Below, in pieces: positions 1-5,754 of a DNA stretch of 19,215 nucleotides. The position numbers and the translations under genes were made by a program. The notes beneath the pieces are model-generated. The model made no database searches and was not told where the DNA came from. It saw only the letters and a program-made list of their open reading frames with translations. This DNA is from an uncultured Eubacterium sp. (GTDB lineage: Bacteria > Bacillota > Clostridia > Lachnospirales > Lachnospiraceae). The DNA lies in contig CAJTZN010000055.1 in assembly GCA_910584065.1 (NCBI GenBank), forward strand, positions 1-19,215, in the 5' to 3' direction. Position 1 is the stretch's first letter; each line of letters begins with the position of its first letter.

Positions 1-53
1 AAAGGTAAAAATTTGATGAAAGCTGGCTAGCTGCCGCGTAGCGGCTTGGTACA

Positions 54-707
54 ATGTCTTTCATACAAAATAATCCGGGGATCCTGTGCAAAGCATTTGC
101 AAACGCCGGATATGAGGCAGCAGGCGCGGCTTCCATCCGGGAGGCGGAACGTAATCTGGAACAAGGTGCGGCGCTTCTGGTGATCGACGTCGGCCTTCCG
201 GATGGGGACAGGTTCACTCTCTGCAAAAAAGTGCGTGAACGAGGAGGCATTCCAGTCATATTCCTGACGGCGCGCGACGAAGAGGAGGATATGCTCCGCG
301 GCTTCGACTGCGGGGCGGACGATTATCTCGTAAAGCCCTTTCCGATCGCGGTTCTGCTGAAACACGCGCAGGCGGTTCTGCGCAGGGCAGGAGATGAGGA
401 TACAGGGACATTCTGTTATGAGGGACTGACGATTGATTTTGAGCGTGGAAAAGTGATGAGCCGTGGAGAGGTGATCAATCTTACGCCGAAAGAATACCGT
501 CTGCTCGAACTGCTTGCCAAAAACCGGAAAAAGGTGATCACAAAACAGATGATGCTCGAGCAGCTTTGGGACGCAGAAGGTTCTTTCGTGGAAGAGAACA
601 CCGTAAATGTCACATTATCCCGGCTGCGGAAAAAAATCGAGCCCGACCCGTCAGATCCGATCTATATAAAAAATGTGTTTGGACTTGGCTATACGTTTGG
701 AGAATGA
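54..707 (+). CDS. OmpR/PhoB-family response regulator, N-terminally truncated
   Basis: A 217-residue DNA-binding response regulator. The phospho-acceptor Asp is D45 in VIDVGLPDG, the switch Thr is T72 in FLTARD, and the conserved Lys is K94 in YLVKPF. A winged-helix domain occupies about 122-217 (LTPKEYRLLELL, then VNVTLSRLRKKIE and GLGYTF). What is missing is notable: family members begin with a strand ending in an acidic pair (ILLVEDD or similar) that binds Mg2+. Here the protein starts with MSFIQNNPG and joins the family pattern only at ILCKAFANAGY. An in-frame TAG at 39-41 and no good ribosome site before ATG 54 argue that the first 15 or so residues were lost by rearrangement, so phosphorylation is probably impaired. 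A small GCCGC-GTA-GCGGC hairpin (33-45) lies just upstream. It overlaps the kinase fragment by ATGA. The ORF may be an expressed remnant or a pseudogene. Confidence 0.8.
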   Translation: MSFIQNNPGILCKAFANAGYEAAGAASIREAERNLEQGAALLVIDVGLPDGDRFTLCKKVRERGGIPVIFLTARDEEEDMLRGFDCGADDYLVKPFPIAVLLKHAQAVLRRAGDEDTGTFCYEGLTIDFERGKVMSRGEVINLTPKEYRLLELLAKNRKKVITKQMMLEQLWDAEGSFVEENTVNVTLSRLRKKIEPDPSDPIYIKNVFGLGYTFGE

Positions 708-955
708 GTATGTTTCATAATAAGAAAGAATGGGAAGCGTTTTCCCGGATATTGGATCAGCTGCTAAACGGGAGGGATCTGCATATCAACGTGGAATATC
801 AGGACGAGCTGCCGTCAAAGATCCGCTATCAGTTGGTACAGCTGACAGAGAAAATACAGGGAAGCGAGCAGCAATTAAAAAAAGAGCGCGATGAGATCCG
901 TGACCTGATCGCGGATATTGCGCATCAGATGCGTAATCCTTTGGCAAATACCTGA
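704..955 (+). pseudogene. Sensor histidine kinase, truncated just after the H-box
   Basis: The start ATG at 704 overlaps the TGA of the response regulator (ATGA), the usual translational coupling of a two-component pair. The 83 visible residues have no membrane segment. A helical linker (about 35-70) leads into the phospho-acceptor motif DIAHQMRNPLAN, with His at residue 74. The reading frame ends (TGA 953-955) nine residues after this His. The second half of the dimerisation domain and the whole HATPase domain are absent here and are not seen elsewhere in the window, so the fragment cannot autophosphorylate. Short kinases lacking membrane segments and with this type of linker are known in clostridia, often near BceAB-type ABC transporters; no such transporter is in the window. 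The break falls next to the IS1380-like remnant, whose insertion or a later deletion is the likely cause. Confidence 0.82.
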
Positions 956-1032
956 ATCCGTGAACTCTGCCGCAGATTATTTTCTGTAACCCTGCATAGT
1001 TTCGGCACTTATGCATTGTTCTATCGAATTGA

Positions 1033-1057
1033 TTTTTTCACCCAATAAGTGAAAAAA
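1033..1057. terminator. Perfect 9-bp hairpin upstream of the IS transposase
   Basis: TTTTTTCAC (1033-1041) and GTGAAAAAA (1049-1057) form a perfect stem around the 7-nt loop CCAATAA. The A/T-rich outer stem is unlike a classical GC-rich terminator. Its position just before the transposase promoter fits a structure that shields an insertion sequence from outside transcription, which is common in such elements; this role is inferred. Confidence 0.4.
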
Positions 1058-1080
1058 GTAGAGCATTTTTGTTTTGCCTA

Positions 1081-1089
1081 TGGTATACT
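1081..1089 (+). promoter_or_regulatory. Extended -10 promoter of the IS transposase
   Basis: TGG-TATACT is an extended -10 element (TGn upstream of a near-consensus hexamer). It lies 36 nt before the transposase ATG at 1126. No good -35 hexamer is visible 17 bp upstream, which is tolerated when TGn is present. A CCGGAGG ribosome site precedes the ATG. Confidence 0.45.
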
Positions 1090-1125
1090 GGAATTAGAAA
1101 AAAATACTTAGTTCCGGAGGTCACC

Positions 1126-2096
1126 ATGAGAAAAAATATTTCCGTTGAATTCACAAACGAACGTATCATCCCCAGCGGAGGGCTTGCAGTTGTCGGCGCA
1201 ATCCTCGGCAAAAGTGATTTCGTCAAACGCTGCAACCGCATGAAGGTTGACTGCAACCATTCACAGCACTAGATCAAGAACGGTGACATCATGCTGGCAT
1301 ACATTGGAATGCAGTGTATGGGAAAACCCTCTTTTGATGCCGTACATGAAATGGATGACGACCCGGATTTTTACAAGGATGCCCTCGGCATCTGCTATGC
1401 AATCCCTTCCGCTGAGACCCTGCGGCAGCGCCTTGACCTGATCGGCGGCTCTATCCGCAGACAGATCCTGAATGAAAACATCCACATGCTGGGATCCAAC
1501 GGCATCGTACCTTCCAAACTGCCCTGCGGCTATGTTCCGGTTGACATGGATGTTTCACCTTTTGATAACTCGAAAACCTCCAAAGAAGGTGTGTCCCGGA
1601 CTTATAATGGCTGTGACGGCTATGCCCCCATGTTTGCCTATATCGGCAGGGAGGGCTACCTAGCGAATCTGGAACTGCGTGAGGGGAAGCAGCACAGCCA
1701 GAAGGGCACCCCGGAATTTTTAAAAGAAACCATCGGCATCTGCCGGCAGCTGACAGACGAGCCGCTTCTTTTCCGGCTTGACTCCGGCAATGACTCTGCC
1801 GAAAACATCGGGATACTCATGGAAAGCGGCTGCCGTCCGGGAAATTCAAGACAAACGAGCTGGTTCTGGAACTCGCCATACTGTCATATAACATACTGCG
1901 CATGATCGGGCAGGAATCACTCGGGAAAAGAAATCCCCGTCTGAAACGGACGGTAAAACGCCGCAGGCACAGGACGGTGATCAACAACCTGGTCAACATA
2001 GCGTGCCACATAACGGAACACGCACGGAAACTGGTCATAGGACTGGGAAGGAGTAATGTCTGGCGGGAAGTATTCCAGCATGTATACTATAGATAG
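1126..2096 (+). pseudogene. IS1380-family transposase, inactivated
   Basis: DDE transposase of the IS1380 family in three readable pieces. The first runs from ATG 1126 (MRKNISVEFTNERIIPSGG) to a TAG at 1270-1272, a codon that in relatives is probably CAG (Gln, before IKNGDI), so a single C-to-T change. The same frame continues to about 1835 (VPVDMDVSPFDNSKTSKEG, with catalytic-type aspartates, then LFRLDSGNDSAENI). Near 1836 the sequence jumps into another frame reading SGKFKTNELVLELAILSYN and continues to the stop at 2094-2096. The joined length is about 320 codons against roughly 430-480 in intact members, so an internal stretch of over 100 residues, including the later catalytic region, has been deleted. 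Three independent lesions mean the copy cannot move by itself. Confidence 0.88.
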
Positions 2097-2114
2097 AAGA
2101 TAGCGTAGGAAATT

Positions 2115-2147
2115 CCCAAAGAGAACAATGTTGGTAAATTCTTTGGG
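2115..2147 (+). other. Inverted repeat between the IS remnant and the MNT gene
   Basis: CCCAAAGA (2115-2122) and TCTTTGGG (2140-2147) form an 8-bp perfect stem with a 17-nt loop, about 40 nt before the nucleotidyltransferase start. It has no T-tract, so it is not an obvious terminator. It might be an operator for autoregulation or part of the IS end. I see no convincing -35/-10 pair for the MNT gene. Confidence 0.3.
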
Positions 2148-2186
2148 GATGGTTCAAGCATTTAATATGTAAGGAGGGAACTAAAA

Positions 2187-2546
2187 ATGATTACTTATTT
2201 AAGACTATCGGAGGATGTGATTGAAAAAGTGAAAAATGAATCAGTTCCCCGTATATGCAAAACGATGGGAAATGATGTAAAAAAAATAGTGTTGTACGGT
2301 TCATGCTCCAGGGGTGATTTTTCGGATGATTCGGATATAGATATTGCTTTATTGACTTCTTGTGATCGTATGGAAGTAAAAAAGTATAATGATTCATTGG
2401 CTAAAATATCTGCAGAATTTGCTTACAAGTATTTAGCAATTGTAAATTTTGTCTGTTTTCCAGAAAAAGAATTTGAAGAAAAAAAAAGATGGTATCCGTA
2501 TTTTAAAAATATAGAGAGAGAAGGAGAGGTGTTATATGGAAGATAA
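2187..2546 (+). CDS. MNT-domain minimal nucleotidyltransferase (HEPN partner)
   Basis: A 119-residue minimal nucleotidyltransferase. The polymerase-beta type signature is clear: GSCSRGDFSDDSDIDIALL (residues 38-56), with Gly38-Ser39 and the metal-binding pair Asp50 and Asp52. The place where many family members carry a third acid on the next strand reads AIVNFVCF, with Asn87, so the third carboxylate is not evident. The C-terminal part (YPYFKNIEREGEVLYG) is typical of a common clostridial MNT group. In characterised MNT-HEPN pairs (type VII toxin-antitoxin) the MNT protein neutralises the HEPN RNase by adding nucleotides to it. The start follows a strong AAGGAGGG site, and the stop overlaps the HEPN gene by 11 nt, showing translational coupling. 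Base composition is much more AT-rich than in the arginine genes, suggesting acquisition by transfer. Confidence 0.85.
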   Translation: MITYLRLSEDVIEKVKNESVPRICKTMGNDVKKIVLYGSCSRGDFSDDSDIDIALLTSCDRMEVKKYNDSLAKISAEFAYKYLAIVNFVCFPEKEFEEKKRWYPYFKNIEREGEVLYGR

Positions 2547-2934
2547 ATATTATGATGAATTAGTTAAATTAAGATTAGAGCGTGCAGAAGAGCTTGTTGA
2601 AGAAGCAAAGAAATTACTGTCAGACAGGTCATTTAAGTCTGCAAATAATAGGGCGTATTATGCTATGGAGAAAGCTCTTAATGCTTTATTGATCGACAAG
2701 CATATTGAAACAAAAACACATACTGGTGCAATGAAAATGTTCAATGTGGAATATGTAAGAGTAGAGAATGCATTTTTTTCTAACGAGGACTACAGACTGG
2801 TTTCTAAGGCAGAACAAATCAGAAATAGTTCAGATTATGATGATTTCTATGTAACGAATAAGGAAGAAGCCAAACAACAGGTTGAAGATGCTTTCTATAT
2901 CGTAGGAAAGGTGAAAGAATATTTTAAAAGATGA
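2536..2934 (+). CDS. HEPN-domain protein, partner of the MNT nucleotidyltransferase
   Basis: A 132-residue, all-helical HEPN protein. Recognisable points are the SANNRAYYAMEKALNALL helix (35-52), KTHTGAM (60-66), and the closing EQIRNSSDYDDFY block (93-105) followed by the EEAKQQVEDAF helix. This belongs to the HEPN group that pairs with small MNT proteins in clostridia and archaea. The R-x4-6-H motif that makes many HEPN proteins RNases is not present; the equivalent site is Arg96-x3-Asp100-Tyr101. It may be a non-nuclease or variant HEPN (some relatives were proposed to bind nucleotides). The AAGGAGAGG site at 2521-2529 lies inside the end of the MNT gene, so both are made from one transcript. 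A toxin role is inferred from the family, not shown. Confidence 0.83.
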   Translation: MEDKYYDELVKLRLERAEELVEEAKKLLSDRSFKSANNRAYYAMEKALNALLIDKHIETKTHTGAMKMFNVEYVRVENAFFSNEDYRLVSKAEQIRNSSDYDDFYVTNKEEAKQQVEDAFYIVGKVKEYFKR

Positions 2935-3051
2935 ATGAGCAATGAGCAAATCGCATTATTCGCAAACGGGGATACGTGCTTTGAAGGCGGTAGGAATTAC
3001 AGATTCACAGGTGGGGATGGAACTGTCTCTGCCGATCAGCTTTTGGGGTGA
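2935..3051 (+). CDS. Possible 38-residue ORF directly after the HEPN gene
   Basis: ATG at 2935 directly abuts the HEPN stop codon (TGA 2932-2934) and opens a 38-codon frame (begins MSNEQIALFANGDTCFEGG, ends SADQLLG). The composition is less AT-rich than the MNT-HEPN pair and the amino-acid pattern looks coding. There is no separate strong ribosome site beyond possible coupling. A second frame starting with GTG 3048 overlaps the stop as GTGA (reads KRKEGKTFLATADLCGLRAK) and runs into the terminator. I recognise neither. They may be the worn 3' end of a lost gene rather than functional peptides. An alternative 60-codon frame at 2942-3124 is less convincing. Confidence 0.2.
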   Translation: MSNEQIALFANGDTCFEGGRNYRFTGGDGTVSADQLLG

Positions 3052-3122
3052 AAAGAAAAGAGGGGAAGACTTTCCTTGCGACTGCGGATTTATGCGGATT
3101 AAGAGCGAAAGAAAGATTGGAT

Positions 3123-3150
3123 AAAGGGGCTGTTTTCCGACAGCCCCTTT
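3123..3150. terminator. Bidirectional rho-independent terminator
   Basis: AAAGGGGCTG (3123-3132) and CAGCCCCTTT (3141-3150) form a 10-bp perfect stem with an 8-nt loop, GC-rich in the core and flanked by A and T runs so that it reads as a terminator on both strands. It sits between the HEPN operon (plus strand) and the end of argG (minus strand, stop at 3170-3172), and so separates two convergent transcripts. Confidence 0.88.
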
Positions 3151-3169
3151 ACGTAAGTTACATTATATA

Positions 3170-4390
3170 TTATTTTTCTTCCTCACACTGTGCCAGCTTC
3201 ATCGCGCGTACTTTCGTGGAAAGTCCGAACAGGTTGATGAATCCCTCGGCGTCGTGGTGGTCGTAGAGATCTCCGGTCGTAAACGAAGCAATGCTCTCAT
3301 TGTACAGGGAATACGGCGATGTCGTGCCCGCTTTGATGATATTTCCCTTGTAAAGTTTGAACTTCACTTCACCGGTCACGTATTTCTGCGTGGACTCGAT
3401 AAAGGCCTGAACGGCTTCGCGGAGAGGACTGAACCATTTTCCTTCATATACGATCTGCGCAAGCCGGTTTCCCATGTCGATCTTCTGATCATACGTATCC
3501 CGGTCGAGGATCAGTTCCTCGAGCTGCTGGTGCGCCTCGTACAGGATCGTGCCGCCCGGCGTCTCATAAACACCGCGGGATTTCATGCCGACCACGCGGT
3601 TTTCCACGATATCCACGATGCCGATCCCGTGTTTTCCGCCGAGACGGTTCAGTTCACGGATGATGTCCGAAACTTTCATTTCTTTTCCATTGACCGATTT
3701 CGGCACGCCTTTTTCAAATGTCATCGTGACATACTCGCCTTCTTCCGGCGCGTGTTCCGGTGTGGTGCCGAGTACGAGCAGATGCTCAAAGTTTGGCTCA
3801 TTGGCTGGGTCTTCGAGTTCCAGTCCCTCGTGGCTGATGTGCCACAGGTTCCGGTCGCGGCTGTAGCTCGAATCCGCGGAGAACGGAAGATCAATGCCGT
3901 GTGCCTTGCAGTACTCGATTTCGGATTCACGGGAATCCAGTGTCCATTTGTCGCTCCGCCATGCGGCGATGATCTTTAAGTCAGGGGCAAGCGCTTTGAT
4001 GCCGAGTTCAAAGCGGATCTGGTCATTTCCCTTGCCGGTCGCGCCGTGGCAGATCGCAGTCGCACCTTCTTTGCGGGCAATCTCAACGAGACGTTTGGCG
4101 ATGACCGGACGGGCCATTGATGTCCCGAGCAGATATTTGTTCTCATATACGGCATGTCCCTGTACGCAGGGCATAATGTATTCGTCACAAAATTCGTCGA
4201 TGACGTCCTCTATGTAAAGTTTGGCAGCGCCACACGACTTCGCCCGCTCTTCCAGGCCGTCCAGTTCTTCCTCCTGCCCGCAGTCGATGCAGACACAGAT
4301 CACTTCGTAGTCAAAGTTTTCCTTCAGCCACGGGATAATGGCAGTCGTATCCAGGCCGCCGGAGTAAGCAAGTACTACTTTTTCTTTCAT
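3170..4390 (-). CDS. argG: Argininosuccinate synthase
   Basis: The 406-residue product has the usual length of bacterial ArgG and joins citrulline and aspartate, using ATP, to argininosuccinate in the cytoplasm, the penultimate step to arginine. The N-terminal ATP pyrophosphatase P-loop is AYSGGLDTT (8-16). The second signature, CHGATGKGNDQIRFE, binds ATP and the substrates. The C-terminal synthetase domain includes GIGIVDIVENRVVGMKSRG and ETPGGTILYEAHQQLE. The start ATG is preceded by GGAGG at 7-8 nt spacing. The gene is divergent from argCJBD and shares its 250-bp control region. argH, which normally acts next and is often adjacent, is not in this window. Nothing looks damaged. Confidence 0.97.
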   Translation of the reverse strand: MKEKVVLAYSGGLDTTAIIPWLKENFDYEVICVCIDCGQEEELDGLEERAKSCGAAKLYIEDVIDEFCDEYIMPCVQGHAVYENKYLLGTSMARPVIAKRLVEIARKEGATAICHGATGKGNDQIRFELGIKALAPDLKIIAAWRSDKWTLDSRESEIEYCKAHGIDLPFSADSSYSRDRNLWHISHEGLELEDPANEPNFEHLLVLGTTPEHAPEEGEYVTMTFEKGVPKSVNGKEMKVSDIIRELNRLGGKHGIGIVDIVENRVVGMKSRGVYETPGGTILYEAHQQLEELILDRDTYDQKIDMGNRLAQIVYEGKWFSPLREAVQAFIESTQKYVTGEVKFKLYKGNIIKAGTTSPYSLYNESIASFTTGDLYDHHDAEGFINLFGLSTKVRAMKLAQCEEEK

Positions 4391-4422
4391 GTTAAAACCT
4401 CCGTTTTATAAAATTTATAGTT

Positions 4423-4443
4423 GATCTCACCGCAAGGCAGATC
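4423..4443 (-). promoter_or_regulatory. Hairpin in the argG 5' leader
   Basis: In the argG transcript GAUCUGCC and GGU(G)AGAUC pair around a UUGC loop (about 8 bp with one bulge), roughly 20 nt before the ribosome site. No U-tract follows, so it is not a terminator. It may stabilise the message or expose the ribosome site; it may also be incidental. Confidence 0.3.
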
Positions 4444-4466
4444 ATGTTTCGCTTATCACATCTCTT

Positions 4467-4495
4467 AATATACAACAAAAATGAATATTATGCAA
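4467..4495 (-). promoter_or_regulatory. Sigma-A promoter of argG
   Basis: On the minus strand, -35 TTGCAT (4490-4495) and -10 TATATT (4467-4472) are separated by exactly 17 bp. Transcription would start near 4460, giving a leader of about 70 nt. An ARG-box-like sequence (4481-4496) covers the -35 and most of the spacer, the position expected for repression. Confidence 0.72.
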
Positions 4496-4496
4496 G
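4481..4496. promoter_or_regulatory. ARG-box-like site over the argG -35 region
   Basis: ATGAATATTATGCAAG has two outward-facing half-sites, TGAAT and (A)TGCA, in an A/T-rich context. This is close to the Bacillus AhrC/E. coli ArgR operator pattern (TGAAT, four A/T, ATKCA). The gap is one base shorter than in those consensus sites, so the call is tentative. It overlaps the argG promoter and lies about 20 bp upstream of the argC -35. Confidence 0.45.
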
Positions 4497-4514
4497 AACT
4501 TTTTAAATTTATAC

Positions 4515-4543
4515 TTGCGTTCTATTTCAAGGGGGTGTATAAT
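4515..4543 (+). promoter_or_regulatory. Sigma-A promoter of the argCJBD operon
   Basis: -35 TTGCGT (4515-4520) and a consensus -10 TATAAT (4538-4543) with 17-bp spacing. Transcription would begin near 4550, about 90 nt before the argC ATG. It points away from the argG promoter; the two -35 elements are only about 20 bp apart, so one bound regulator could control both. Confidence 0.78.
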
Positions 4544-4552
4544 AAGAGAAGT

Positions 4553-4570
4553 CTTGAATATATTGCATAA
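4553..4570. promoter_or_regulatory. ARG-box-like site at the argC transcription start
   Basis: CTTGAATATATTGCATAA contains TGAAT and TTGCA half-sites, arranged like the site over the argG promoter and again one base tighter than the published consensus. It covers the predicted argC start point (+3 to +20), a place where ArgR/AhrC binding would block transcription. Confidence 0.42.
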
Positions 4571-4581
4571 AATTACGTTTT

Positions 4582-4601
4582 ATACATAAAAATATTCATA
4601 C
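4582..4601. promoter_or_regulatory. Possible third ARG-box half-site pair in the argC leader
   Basis: ATACATAAAAATATTCATAC reads on the other strand as TGAAT followed by an A/T tract and ATGTA. The half-site spacing is wider than in the consensus, so this could be an auxiliary site or just A/T-rich sequence. Multiple sites across a promoter and leader are usual for hexameric ArgR. Confidence 0.3.
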
Positions 4602-4640
4602 CCATACAAACCGGATAGAAAAAACAGGGAGGAAAAAGAA

Positions 4641-5681
4641 ATGATAAAAGCGGGCATTATCGGCTCCACCGGCTATGCCGGTCAGGAATTAGTGAGGCTG
4701 CTCCTGCAGCACAAGGAAGCGCAGATCATCTGGTATGGCTCCAGAAGCTATGTCGGAGAAAAGTTCCGTTCGGTATTCGGAAACATGTTCCAGATCGTCG
4801 AAGATTTGTGTCAGAAAGACGATCTCCACACGCTCTGCCGGGAAGCGGACGTCATTTTCACCGCGACGCCGCAGGGCTATCTGGCGTCGGTACTCGAAGA
4901 AGATATTTTAAGCCACTGTAAGGTCATTGACCTGAGCGCGGATTTCCGTATCAAAGATGTCGATGTGTACGAGAAGTGGTACGGCATCCATCATGAGAGC
5001 AGACAGTTTATCGAGGAGGCCGTGTACGGATTATGCGAGCTGAACCGCGAACAGATCAAGGGGGCGCGCCTGATCGCCAACCCGGGGTGTTATCCGACCT
5101 GCTCCACACTGGCCATTTATCCGCTGGTAAAAAATCATTACATCGAAACGAAAACACTTGTCATCGACGCGAAGTCCGGGACGAGCGGAGCCGGACGAGG
5201 GGCAAAGGTGCCGAACCTGTACTGTGAAGTCAATGAAAATATAAAGGCGTACGGGGTGACGAGCCACCGCCACACGCCGGAGATCGAGGAACAGCTGTCG
5301 TATGCGGCGGGAGAGCCGGTCGTTCTGAACTTCACGCCGCATCTCGTTCCGATGAACCGCGGCATCCTCATCACGGCGTACGCCGATCTGAAGCCGGGCG
5401 TGACACCGGATATGGTGCGGCAGGCGTACACGGAATGTTACCGTGACGAGTATTTTGTCCGCGTGCTGGACGAGGGTGTGTGCCCGGAGACGCGATGGGT
5501 CGAGGGAAGTAATTTCGTCGATGTATGTCCCCGGGTTGATACGCGCACCGGCCGGGTGATCATGATGGGCGCGATGGACAACATCACAAAAGGCGCGGCC
5601 GGGCAGGCGGTACAGAACATGAATATCCTATTTGGACTGGATGAGACAGAAGGATTACGGCTCGTGCCGGTATTTCCATAA
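4641..5681 (+). CDS. argC: N-acetyl-gamma-glutamyl-phosphate reductase
   Basis: The 346-residue product catalyses NADPH-dependent reduction of N-acetylglutamyl phosphate to the semialdehyde, the third step of the acetylated ornithine route, in the cytoplasm. The Rossmann dinucleotide loop is GSTGYAGQELVRLL (8-21). The active-site cysteine is C150 in IANPGCYPT. The substrate-binding SHRHTPEIEEQL block contains the conserved His residues. The length matches the type 1 ArgC family. The start ATG follows AGGGAGG at about 8 nt. It is the first gene of argCJBD, with 73 nt to the argJ start. It is intact and its composition matches argG and the rest of the operon. Confidence 0.97.
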   Translation: MIKAGIIGSTGYAGQELVRLLLQHKEAQIIWYGSRSYVGEKFRSVFGNMFQIVEDLCQKDDLHTLCREADVIFTATPQGYLASVLEEDILSHCKVIDLSADFRIKDVDVYEKWYGIHHESRQFIEEAVYGLCELNREQIKGARLIANPGCYPTCSTLAIYPLVKNHYIETKTLVIDAKSGTSGAGRGAKVPNLYCEVNENIKAYGVTSHRHTPEIEEQLSYAAGEPVVLNFTPHLVPMNRGILITAYADLKPGVTPDMVRQAYTECYRDEYFVRVLDEGVCPETRWVEGSNFVDVCPRVDTRTGRVIMMGAMDNITKGAAGQAVQNMNILFGLDETEGLRLVPVFP

Positions 5682-5754
5682 AATTTGTGTTCCGCGGCGG
5701 CTGTAAAAGTTCGTGACAGCGAGCAGAGAAAGTGACGAGAAAGAGAGGAAGGTT

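Larger units (their letters stand above)
950..2146 (+). mobile_element. Decayed IS1380-family insertion sequence, ends not resolved
   Basis: The tract begins where the histidine kinase reading frame breaks and includes the dead transposase gene. I could not define convincing terminal inverted repeats or a target duplication. A CATTGTTCT string at about 1014-1022 reappears inverted at about 2122-2130, but this is too short to prove ends. The kinase 3' half does not resume on the far side, so insertion was accompanied or followed by deletion. Boundaries given are approximate. Confidence 0.45.

Noticed and set aside
33..45. A group II intron or retroelement end near the window start
   Set aside because: Only a 5-bp hairpin with a 3-nt loop is present; no intron boundary motif or reverse-transcriptase sequence is visible.
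2942..3124. A 60-codon frame after the HEPN gene
   Set aside because: No ribosome site and weaker coding character than the adjacent 2935-3051 frame; it runs up to the terminator stem.
3254..3979. A 241-codon plus-strand frame opposite argG
   Set aside because: It is the antisense shadow of a clearly conserved argG; it has no ribosome site and no recognisable motif.
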